The position numbers and the translations under genes are program-made. The notes below the pieces were generated by a model. That model was not told where the DNA came from. It did not search any database and saw only the letters and a program-made list of their open reading frames with translations. From Ipomoea triloba (Eukaryota > Streptophyta > Magnoliopsida > Solanales > Convolvulaceae): a stretch of 64,000 bases of DNA. The stretch is from NCBI RefSeq assembly GCF_003576645.1, contig NC_044925.1:12892011-12956010 (forward strand), written 5' to 3'. Shown piece after piece: positions 48,307 through 58,752 of this stretch; positions within the stretch are counted from its first letter, which is position 1, and the number at the start of each line of letters is the position of its first letter.

Positions 48307-48509
48307 TAATAATTAGGTAGTTGCAAATGTTAATTGTAGTAAAATTGCAATGACAATAATAATCCCATTGCAAATTCCATTACAAATTGATTATTATTTT
48401 ATTTTTGTTTTTTAGTTGCATATAAATAAATAAATTATTAAGAAATATTTTTTTTTGAGAATTATTAAGAAATATTTAAAATGTCACAAACCGTTAGAAT
48501 TTATATTAA

Positions 48510-48809
48510 GGATGTGTTTGGTTACATGTTTTGGTATAAGGTATGGGTATCAAAGTGATTATTATTGTTTGGTTGACAGGTTTTTAGAATACTACTATGG
48601 GTTTGGAATACCCCATTAATTAAAAAATTCATACCCTTATTAAATAAGGGTTTCATTTCCCTTCATTCTTTCTTCCCCAATTATTAATAATCATTCCTAT
48701 TCCACCCTACTACCAAACATGCAAAATACTTTCACCAAAACCCATTACCCTCACCAAGTATTTGATACCCATACTGATTCCGATTCCCATGTGCGAACCA
48801 AACACACCC
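48510..48809. mobile_element. Tourist/Harbinger-type MITE
   Basis: 300 bp, left end GGATGTGTTTGGTT and right end AACCAAACACACCC, flanked by TAA (48507-48509 and 48810-48812). The GGTGTGTTTGGTT terminus and TWA target are those of Tourist-type elements. Confidence 0.85.
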
Positions 48810-48978
48810 TAAATTATTCAAATGATTTTTTTAAAAATACAACTGACCCTATTACATTGTAGCATTGTTCATCTCTACAACATATTCAAACATCTATCTA
48901 TTTATAATACACATTACATAGTCAATAATACAAAGTATTTAATCAAAGGACGAAGTATTCAAACATCTACTTATAAAT

Positions 48979-50068
48979 ATTTTTTTTTTTTGGTGTGAGG
49001 GAGGGGCCTAGGCCCCGAAGATTAGCACCGTCTACAAACGGCGAAGCTTTGAGCATCACGAGCCAGTAAGTCGCTCAATCTTTCCGAAGGATTATCAAGG
49101 ATGACAGTGCCCTTCGGAGATTCTTGACCTAGATTGGCTAAAAGATCGGCACACTGGTTGCCTTCCCGCAATACGTGAGTAATCTTGAACTCTTGGAAAT
49201 GCTCAATGATTGATTTACAATCAGCAAGTAGAGTGTTGGCAGTCGTTGAGGGAGAGCCATGAGGTTCCGCAATGAGGTTCCTAACTCGGAGAATATAGAT
49301 AGGGCTTGTACTGCCGCCTCGGAGTCAGTTTCCGCAATGAGGTTCCTAACTCCACGGTTGTTTGCAATGACAAGCCCTTCCCGAATACCCCAAATTTATG
49401 CTATGAAGCTATTCGTGTCCCCAATATTAGTGACAAAGCCAGTAATCCAAGCCCCATGGTTGTCGCGGATCAGGCCTCCCGCGCTAGCGAGACTAGTGCT
49501 TTTTCTCATGGCGCCATCCGTATTCAATTTGATGAACCCAGTTGGAGGAGGTAACCACACTACCCAAACCTGACTTACCATCATGGGACCCTTTCGGGTA
49601 AGGAGAAGGTGTTGTGCTTCCAAAGCGTCACAGGTTGCTCGCCTTACGATTTCCATGGCCGGAGTACGGAGGTTGTTGAAGATCAAATTGTTTCTTGCCT
49701 TCCAGATATTCCACAGCATGTAAGGGAAAAGAAGATTCCAGCGTATGCCCTCTGCGGTCTTTTGATTGCTAGTACAGGCTTATTTCATCCATGGAATGAT
49801 CGGGAGATGAAAGCTTGAACTGAAATCTGCCGGAGGTGACGAGAGGTCCTAGCAGGTCCTAGCCGTGTCGCAATGCCGGAGGAGATGGTCGATGGTTTCG
49901 TTCGAGTCGTCGCAGGTCATGCAGGTGGTCACGACAGTAAGCCCACGCCGATTCCTTTCCATATTGGTGAGAAATCCATTTTTAGTGATTTTCCAGAGAA
50001 AGAGTTTCACCATTTCCACGCTGCAAGTCTTCCAGATCCATGTGTGGTCATCTTCATTATCTTCTTCA
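48979..50068 (-). pseudogene. L1-type LINE 3' fragment (zf-RVT and RNase H)
   Basis: Read on the minus strand. A zf-RVT-like block lies at 50060-49870 (KLFLWKITKNGFLTN, CMTCDDSNETIDHLLRHC). LWNIWKARNNLIFNN follows at about 49719, then an RNase H domain with GFIKLNTDGA and GGLIRDNHGAWI, then HVLREGNQCADLLANLG at about 49165. A poly-T run on the plus strand near 48979-48992 is the poly-A tail. Stops interrupt the frame near 49800 and 49390, and a 23-bp direct repeat (49265-49287, 49330-49352) lies in RNase H. The 5' part is lost. No target duplication was found. Confidence 0.85.
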
Positions 50069-50264
50069 CCTGCAATAAAATGAAAGGTAGAGGATTAGCA
50101 ATGCGCGAACTTTTCCCTAGGGTTACTTTTCGGAGACTATTTAAACTCCCTTGATAGATTTTCAAAAAAAAAATTTCTTCTTCCTAATTTTAGGAGGCTT
50201 CTACTTTTCCCAATTTCAGTTTTTCCTTTCCCGTAGCTGAAATTTGTGTTGTCACAGGGCTCTC

Positions 50265-50350
50265 GATGCGTCGAGCCCTGAAGAATTTCGTAAAAAATGG
50301 TACGGCATCACCTCGACGCGTCGAGGCTGGGGCTCGACTCGTCGAGTCTT
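50265..50350. repeat. CTCGACGCGTCGAG palindrome cluster
   Basis: Three palindromic or near-palindromic motifs within 85 bp: CTCGATGCGTCGAG, CCTCGACGCGTCGAGG and GACTCGTCGAGTC. They lie between the LINE fragment and the Tat antisense ORF, probably inside the 3' region of the Tat element. Confidence 0.75.
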
Positions 50351-50556
50351 GCGATTTCGAGGCAAAACGAATCCCGTCATTTCTCGGCATTTTGGCCTTG
50401 AATCCTTCTTGTGGCTGTAGAAATAACTTCGAAACATCTTCCATAATCGTGTTAGAGGTTTTTTATCACATCTGAGTGTTAATGCATGAAATCCTTATGA
50501 ATGGGTAGCAAACTATGCAATTTTAGCCCGTAAATGACCCTTAAATCGGACTATTC

Positions 50557-52743
50557 TTGGTGCTTATCAAAGTTCCCTTTCACCCCGCCATAGCGGTGGC
50601 CGGAATGTTTCCATGGGCTCACTTGGAACGAGCCCCGAGCCAAAATGAAGCCCTTCAGTTGCCCACTCAACACGCGTCCACTCTCTCCGCCGTCAAACTC
50701 AATCATGCCTGGACCTTATTGGGCCCCAAGGCTACGGTCATGGCACCGGGCGATCGTGACATTCACGACCCTCCGCCTGGTTACATAGGTCTCCATTATA
50801 GGTCGGTCCTCTACGGCTTTCACATTCTGCTCCACCCCTTTCTCTCGATCTTTTTCAATTACTTGCGCATCCTACCCGGACAACTCGTTCCCAACTCCCA
50901 TCGCTTCCTCACTTGCTTCCTAACCTCCTCTCACGAAGTGAAAATCGTGTCATCCATACCTCTCTTCAACCAGCTTTTCCAAGTTTCCCTATTGGGCAAA
51001 CCTCCTTCTGCTTTTGTGCGGATATCTCAACGGCGAGGCAGTCGAGTCATTGAAAGTTTAAAGGACTCCTTAAAATAGTGGAAAAAGGATTTCTTTTTTC
51101 GTTAAACCTTCTGACCCTCGAGACGCCTTTCCCTTTTCCCTCCGCTGGCATCCGAGCTTTTATCGCTTGGATGGAAAGCCCGACTTAGTGTTGGACTCGT
51201 CTTTAGGGCTCGACGTGGCGGCAATGAAGGGCTAGCGTGTCCTAATTGACACGTATTTTGACCTAAGAGCCTTAGGTCGAGCCAACTTAGTCCCCGAAGG
51301 CGCAGCCCATGCAGGTTGCTTCCTCTCCCTCTGTTTCTTGTAGGTTTTTTCTTAATGCCTGTAGGAGTTCCTAACACTTGGTTTTTGTTTCAGCCAACGA
51401 CGTTAGGGACTTGGGGGTAGTTCAATTGCCTGCTCGGACACTCTAGCTCGTCTTGAAGCTCGGGATGACTTTTCGGCCGACTCCGACGAAGAGTTGGAAG
51501 GTGTGGTTGATATTTCTTCTTCGGACTCCTAGGCCTCGACTGCTCATATGGACTCTCGTCATGCCGCTCTCCAAGCTCGTCATAAGGGTAAGGCAACTGC
51601 TATAGAGAAAGGTAAGGCCGTGGAGACGAGCCCAAACCCGGCCCTTACTACCTGTCTTCCTCCGACGAGCGTAGTCATTGGTGTTAGCCACATCGCCACT
51701 GCCTTAGGCACTGCTCCCCATACGCGCCTGCGCAAGCGGAGTTCTGACTCTCCCACTCCTACCACTGCTAAGAAGTCAAAGCGTCGTGGTGACACTGCCT
51801 CCGAGGATGCCATCGCCGTGGACAAGGCCTTTATTTTCTGCCGCCTGGAGCAAATGATTCCTGCCTTCGACCTCCAATTCATGGATGGTGTTGGTCCATC
51901 TTACCTTCTTCAGTCAGCTGCGTTCCACAGCTTAAAAGTAATCATTGTCGCTGCCTTTTCTCACCTTTGCCTCTTTCATTTTTACTTAACTTTTGGTTGA
52001 ATCTCGCAGGCGCAATTCTTCCAAGCCGGCCTCAACAATGTCTTTCAAGGGCTGGTCAAGGACTCTGAGCTTTTGAAGTTCGCCAAGGCAACTCACTCTA
52101 AGGAGGTGAAAACCCTCAAGGCCGACCTAACCAAGCTGAGCGCAAATTTGGCTACGGCGCAAGAAGGTTGGAAGAAGGTGATTGAGACGTTGAAGACGGC
52201 TCAAGAAGACGCGGTAAGAGCTTTCAAGGAATCGGAAGATTTCCATGAGGAGGCCATGGCTCATGCCAACACGCATGCTCGGACCATCGTGGATCAGTGG
52301 TTCGAGGGCGAAGTCGGGAAGTAGTATCTGCTTGACTTGGGCGAGGTGGACTACGGCATGGGCTATCAAGATGCTAAGAAGAAGATATTCAAGCTGCTCA
52401 AAGCTCGGGACACGACCTTCAAAGCCCAGCTACCCCTGATGATACCCAGGGGGCCAAAGGCGTTGTTGCTCTAAACGCTTCGGTGGATACACTTGGCCAT
52501 ATTCTGATGGATAATGCATACCTGGAATCAGCTGCCAATGTGGATTCCGTTGCTGCGATGGATCGAGCTTCAATTCCCACCCTGACCGAGGTCGACCAAA
52601 GTGACGTGGCTGCCACTGAAGAGGAGGAAGACCCATCAGATGCCCTACAGCTGAACCGCCAACGCGCCGGGAGCTCCGAGCGCCACCTGCCTATTGGACC
52701 ATCGGAGGCAGGTGCAAGTAGAGTCCCTCAGTCAGAAGCTTAG
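50557..52743 (+). pseudogene. Gypsy-type transposon ORF antisense to the Tat pol
   Basis: A broken additional ORF. The first frame (50557-51078) contains PPPGYIGLHYRSVLYGFHILLHPF and LPGQLVPNSHRFL (about residues 73-120), the core of the putative plant transposon domain PF04195 found in gypsy elements. After stops and frame changes, a Lys/Ala-rich stretch (51548-52000), FQAGLNNVFQGLVKDSELL, a coiled-coil-like KTLKADLTKLSANLATAQEG (52073-52324) and an acidic tail ending at 52743 follow. A possible intron (GT near 51937, AG near 52011) would join two of these. It faces the Tat integrase on the other strand. The function of such ORFs is not known. Confidence 0.75.
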
Positions 52744-53270
52744 GGGTCGTGCTTCGCCATTTTACTTATCTTTAGTCGCCTTGTAATAGAAGTAGGGCTT
52801 TTGAAGAATGAATGATCAGTTTCTTTTCCTCTTTATTTTGTTTTCCTGCGAGTCTTTTTTTCCTTTCCTGAATTTTTGCTAAGTGTTGCAACTGACGAGC
52901 CGAGCCAATTTAGACTTGAGCTCTACAAATCTTAATGCGCAATCAATGCTAGTTTCCCGATCTTTTACTTTGTCTCTAACTTCGTTGTTTTTTTTTACTT
53001 TTGATTTGGTTTCGCACCACTTTAGGCTGGCGGACCACCCGACTTTCGTCTAATAGAACCCGCGTCACTTTAGGCTGGCGGACCACCTCTATTGGTTACT
53101 TTGGAATAGCTCGAAAAGTATATTTTTATTTCTAAGCTTTAGGCTGGCGGACCACTTTAGGCTTTTCGACCTGTTACACTAAGCTTTTCACCTACTAAGT
53201 ATGATAGACCTTTCAGCCATTAACTAGATAAGGGTCTTTTCGACCTAAGGGGTGGACTTTTCAGCCCTTA
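52744..53270. repeat. Spacer with three TTTAGGCTGGCGGACCAC repeats
   Basis: Lies between two convergent element ORFs. TTTAGGCTGGCGGACCAC is repeated at about 53021, 53069 and 53138. Polyadenylation-like AATGAATGATC is present near 52809. No gene. Confidence 0.7.
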
Positions 53271-54178
53271 CTAATAAAACCTCCTAAGGTGGTGTGAGTT
53301 CCAGATTCTTTCTATGGGTCGACCACTCATGGTTTCTAAGCGATATGTTCCGGGTTGAACCACAACAGTTATGCGGTATGGTCCTTCCCACTTCTTTGCA
53401 AACTTTCTTCCCGCATTGGGTTGACTTGCGGTTCGACTTCTAAGTACCAAGTCTCCCTCCAAGAAGTAACGGGGCTTGGCGTGCTTGTCTTGATACCTCT
53501 TGACCGACCTTTGATACTCGGCGATCCGGCACCGAGCGATCTCCCTTCTTTCTTCTAAGCAGTTCTTTTCTATCATCAGGCTCTCTTCATTTGCTTCATC
53601 AGTGTATCACATTACTCGGTCACTAGGCTCGAATACCTCGATCGGTACCTTAGCATCGAAGCCATATGTTAAGGAAAATGGGGTTTCCCCGGTTGCCTTC
53701 CTTGGGCTCATGTGATAGGCGCAGAGCACTCGCTCCAACTCGCTCACCCAATTTCCTTGTAGATCACTCAACTTTTTCCGTATTCCATCTACTATGGTGC
53801 GGTTGACGTTCTCCACTTGCCCATTTTCCTGAGGATAGGCGACGGACACCGTGGTATGTCGGATCCCAAACTGCTCACAAAACTGGGCGAAGGGCTGACC
53901 GTTATCGCTAACCAAGTGCTCGGGAATACCGAATCGGCAAATGATATTCTTCTATAGGAACTTTCTACACTGATATTCTGTGATAGTGACCAAAGGTTCA
54001 GCTTCCACCCATTTGGTGAAGTAATCGACAACTATGATGCAGAACTTATGTTGGCCTGGGGCCATGGGCAGGGGTCCTAGTAAGTCGACCCCCCACCTAG
54101 CGAAGGGAATGGCGGTGGTGACCGGGGTCTAGTAGGAGGCCGACCTTGTTTCTTTGCGAGCAAAGGCTTGGTGGTGGG
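53271..54178 (-). pseudogene. Tat-type gypsy integrase
   Basis: The 3' part of a Ty3/gypsy pol on the minus strand. From about 54120 it reads WGVDLLGPLPMAPGQ and IVVVDYFTKWVEAEP (integrase core, first acidic residues). VSDNGQPFAQFCEQFGIRH and AYPQENGQVENVNRTI (second acidic residue and the final Glu) follow at 53915-53830. The C-terminal domain FLEGDLVLRSR, KWEGPYRI and NSHHLRRFY ends at 53271. Stops at about 53607 and 53960 and one frame change break it. The N-terminal half, with the zinc-binding site, continues at 62541 beyond an 8.4-kb insertion. Confidence 0.88.
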
Positions 54179-55525
54179 TGTCGAAACCAACAAATAATAA
54201 ATACTTACTCTTATGAATTGCACTAGCGATGAGTAAGGTCGTATCCACAGAGACCGGTTAGACTTATTTTTAGCAATAGATTTAATAAATAATGAAATGA
54301 GAATAGAAACTTAAATAGTAACAATAAAATGGAATATAATATCAAATAACAAATAATTATCGAATAAATGTCAATGGCAAATGGTATCCAACCCAAGGAA
54401 TAACATCAATTTAATTCTAACAAGACATATATTGATTTGCAAGCCAAACTAACTTCACTCTTTACTAGATTGGTTATGGTTATTAACAAGCTCTAACAAC
54501 ATGTCTTTCCTTACTTCGTCGGTAATTAAAACAAGCTCTTTAATTACTTCCCTAGCTAATAAACAACCATAAACAAGCTCTTAGGATTTAATTTACTAAC
54601 AACATTAAAAGAATTAGAAAGACTACCAATCCTAGCCAACAAACTCACAAGCTCGGTTCATTTAAGCTAGACTATATGTCTTCATAACACAAACTGAAAA
54701 TCAGTTATAATCAAATTGTGCTATTTGCTACCAACATCAGAACACTTAAACAATTACGGATTCAAGGTTCTAACTAGCAATTTAATGACTTGACAATTGG
54801 ACAATGGGCCCTATTGCAACAATTAATCAAGCAATAATTTAAATAAATATAACAGAAGATATATAGATAATAAAGTGCAAAGAATAATTTAGGCTAAATA
54901 AAGCTTACTGATCTTGTAGAATCAAACTTCAATAATCCTCAAATTGGAAAAATATGAACTTAGCAGTACATCGTAGGATTGTTTACAAAATAAATATAAA
55001 TTGATTCGTAAAAACTTGATATCTGTACTGAAAAGACATCATCCTATTTATACTAAATTAGGTTTAATTCTGGCCGTTCATGAGAGTAGATTGCGGAAGG
55101 AACCTTTGGACAGCCGTTCACGTGTCGCACCGTTTGAATTGTTCTCCGCAGCCGTAGTCTTCGCAATTCGCACGTCCGCAGCTCGTCCGCATCTTTCTCC
55201 AAATCTGCTGTCTACGTACTTAGAAAACAAAATAAAACAAAACTAATTAAAGACCCAAAGGATGAAGCTTGGGGCTTTGTTTAATTAATAAAATAAACAA
55301 ACATTGGTTTGGTAAAAAGAATTAGAAAAACAAGGAGTCCACTTTAATCTACTTAGCCCAACTCTCATTTAATGGTAATGTAATTTTAAAAGTTAAAATA
55401 CTCATTAGCTTTAATTATTAAATAATTATTATATTATTGCAAAACATAAAAATAAAGTGTAAAATAAATATAACTAATTTATTATAAGAATCAAATATAA
55501 ATATGTATAAAAATAGTGCTTATCA
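54179..55525 (-). repeat. 3' LTR of the Athila-type element
   Basis: 1,347 bp. It shares about 98% identity by eye with the fragment at 61705-62540. A GC-rich patch (about 55085-55205) with GTCCGCAGCTCGTCCGCA stands out in an AT-rich LTR. The 81-codon frame in it recurs in the other LTR and is not a gene. Confidence 0.88.
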
Positions 55526-56162
55526 AAATTCCCCACACTAATCATTTGCTTGTCCTCAAGCAAAGACATTATTTAAGAAAACATAAAAACTCATAACACT
55601 TCATAAACATTGGTCCCAAACACATTATAAATAAGTAGCTAGTAGTTTATTTGAAAATGGGGTGAACTAAATAACCAAGCCCTCACGGGTATATCACTCG
55701 TCGCTCAAAAGTGTTTGAAGGGTGTATACATTTCACTCAAATTAATTCCTATAGAAATGCTCTACCATAGGCTTGCATATCTTCTCATTCTCCACTACTA
55801 GATAACATGCATGATCAAACCATAAGGACTTTCTCCAAGGTTGTAATGGGGCTTAGGGCAAAGGGTAGGAAATATTTGGAAAAGTAGTTCAAAAAGCCTT
55901 CAAAACTAGATGAGCATGATTGAATGAACTAATTCAATAATAAAGACCAAACGAATCCAATCTCTCTTGTTATTTTGATAGTTCAACTCCAACCAAATAA
56001 ACTATCACATCCCCATATGACCACAAACTATTCATATCTTATTTAGTAGGAATACTAATAACAACCAAAAATGATAATTTCATTTTCTCATTTTCTCCTT
56101 TTCTCTTTTGTACTGCTACTTTTCGTTTTTTTTCTTCTTTTTTTCCCTTTTTTTTTGAACGA

Positions 56163-56201
<39 letters not shown>

Positions 56202-56965
56202 TTTTTGTAGAAGAAGAAAGACACTTTCCATCATACATTTCATCCTCTTTAGTGTAGAAACAACTTCAAATTGAAACAACTAATCAACTCTTTTTTCTTT
56301 TTGAAAATACCAACCAAAAAGCTCATGGAAGTCCAATGACAATTTCCTTATTCTCACTCATATAGACACTTTTGTCAACCTCTTTTCACACACTCAATCC
56401 TTATGCATTTACCCAATCAAAGCTCCCCTAGTCCTCTAGGCAAGGTTAAGGAAATTAATTTTAGGTATGAGGCTTATAATGTGTAGTTCAATTAGAAGAA
56501 AATAAAGTTAAAAGGCTCAAAGTGGCTCAAAAGAAAATCAATTATGGTATAAATAGGCTATTTGGCTAGTGAGGCTAAAAATCAAAGATGGCCTTAATCA
56601 TATTAAAAGTCATGCATGCATCAAATTAGCTTTAAAGAGAATCAAGACAAGTTCTAGAGATACAAATCTATGGAAGATATCACACAAGAATAAAATAATT
56701 GGACTGAAGTGTCAATCAAAGGCTCAAATATCTCACAGGTTCATGCTTGCTTAGTTTAGCCACCACCATATCAAACAAAACACTAAACTAAATACTCATA
56801 ATATGCAAGATCAAGTATTCAATTATGTTATGAATTTTAGTAAAAATACTATTATTTTTTGAAAAAATTTTAGTATAAAAAGAAATAATAATTTTTTTTT
56901 TCAATTTGAAGAGAAGAAATAATCATATCCCCTCCCCACACTTATTCTCAACATTGTCTTCAATG
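55526..56965 (-). other. 3' non-coding region of the Athila-type element
   Basis: Between protease and 3' LTR, where pol and an env-like ORF would lie in a full Athila. It contains a TTA/ATT microsatellite (about 56164-56201) and T-rich runs, and no RT or integrase motif in any frame. Confidence 0.7.
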
Positions 56966-58619
56966 TTAAATAGAATGTAAAGATAAGAGAAAAATTAATA
57001 AAAATGCAAAACAAATAAATGGAAGAGTAGAATAAACTCCCTTTGGGTTGCCTCCCAAGTAGTGCCTTTCTTTAACGTCTTTGGCTAGACGCCATTTTCT
57101 TCCTAACACATCTTCAAAGTCAGGATTTCTATTCAACGCAACATTCGGTTTATCACCACCAATCAAATGACAATTATCTTCTTGTAATAAAATATCCACA
57201 ACAAAAATAGATGACATGCCATTCAGATGTTTCATGGTAGTATTAAATATATCAAATTTAACAATGTCACCATCAAACTCCATTGTCAATATACCATCAT
57301 GCACATCAATTTTAGATTTAGTAGTTTTCAGAAATGGCCTCCCTAATAAGATCAATGAAGAATTATGGGGATTATCTTCTTCCATATCCAACACATAAAA
57401 ATCAGCAGGAAAGATTAATCCATCAACTTGTACTAAAATATCTTCTAAAACCCCCACAGGATAAACGTTCGATCTATCAGCAAGTTGAACAATTACACTA
57501 GTTTCTTTTAAGGAGCCAACATTCAAAGATGAATAAACAGATAGGGGCATGGCATTAATTGAAGCTCCAAGATCTAGCATTGTGCTGCCAACATTAACAT
57601 TTCCAATTTTGCACGGGATAGTAAACATACCAGGATCTTTGCATTTAGCAGGCAACTTTTTTTGTAAAACAACTGAAACATTTTCTCCCATGCTTACTAT
57701 TTCATTGTCTTTCAACTTTCTTTTATTTGTGCACAACTCATTGAGAAACTTAGCATACCGAGGAATTTGTTTAATAGCATCAAGTAAAGGAATATTTACC
57801 TCAACCTTCCGAAATGTCTCAAGTATTTCTTTTTCTTCTTCGGCGTTCTTGGATTTGGCCAACCTACTAGGAAAAGGAGGAGGAATTACCAAAGACTTTG
57901 GATGTTCTTTGATAGGATTTTGATCATTTTGAGGTGGATGAACTTCTTTTTCATTTTCCTCATCTCGGTTGGGTGTTTTTCTCACTTGAGTATGTTCTTC
58001 CAACTCTTTTCCACTTCTCAAGGTAATTGCACTCACATTTTGTTTTGGATTAACAATAGTTTGTGAGGGTAATTTCCCTTGAGATTCCAATCTACTCACG
58101 GTAGATGCTAGCTGGCTCATCTGACTTTCTAAGTGTTAAATACTTGTTCTTATTTCTTGCTGAAATTGTTGTGTTTGTTGCTGAAATTGTTGTGTGTTAA
58201 TGGTAAGTGACTTAACAATATCTTCTAACGACATACTTGAATTAGAAGATGGTTGTTGTGAATATGAAGGTTGTTCTTGAATGGGTTGTCTAGGTTGAAA
58301 CTGTGGAAATTGTGGACGTGGCTTGTAGCTGAAATTTGGATGATCCCTCCATCCTGGATAGTATGTATTTGAATATAGATCATAATAGATATCAAATCTC
58401 TAGCTTCACGAGGGGTTTTGTTCACTATAGCACCTCCACTAGCTACATCCATCATCTTTCTTTCCATGGGAAGCAATCCCTCATAAAAGTATTGAATGAG
58501 GAGTTGTTCAGAAACTCCATGTTGAGGGCAACTTGCACACAGTTGCTTGAAGCGTTCCTAGTACTCGTGGAGAGTCTCTGTGTCTCTTTGCTTGATGCCA
58601 CATATTTCCCTTCTAATGA
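56966..58619 (-). pseudogene. Athila gag C-terminus and aspartic protease
   Basis: The gag part reads LLPMERKMMDVASGGAIV and KTPREARDLI (about 58490-58390) and is followed by Gln-rich sequence. A 384-codon frame (58120-56966) carries ITLRSGKEL, then the retropepsin: CKIGNVNVGSTMLDLGASIN with the Athila-typical DLGAS catalytic motif at about residue 183, followed by VQLADRS and LILLGRPFLKT. After the protease the frame runs straight into KDVKERHYLGGNPKGV and stops, so the whole pol is missing. A frame change and stop lie near 58130, and the 5' end is cut at 58619 by the copia LTR. Confidence 0.85.
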
Positions 58620-58752
58620 TGAGAACTGAATATTGTATTGATTGAGTTCAGTGTTTACAATGATAGAGAATACGAGATATATATACAAGAGGAGACTCAG
58701 GTAGAGTAGAATTGATAGTCCTAATATGACTCAGACACAAAGAGTCCTAATA
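58620..58752 (-). repeat. Copia 3' LTR (short)
   Basis: 133 bp, TATTAGGACTCTTTGTG to CAGTTCTCA on the minus strand, directly after the polypurine tract. It has a TGTATATATATC promoter-like motif. No partner LTR remains. Confidence 0.75.

Noticed and set aside
55001..55246. 81-codon frame found twice (also at 62000-62245)
   Set aside because: Both copies are the same part of the Athila LTR, so the conservation reflects LTR identity.
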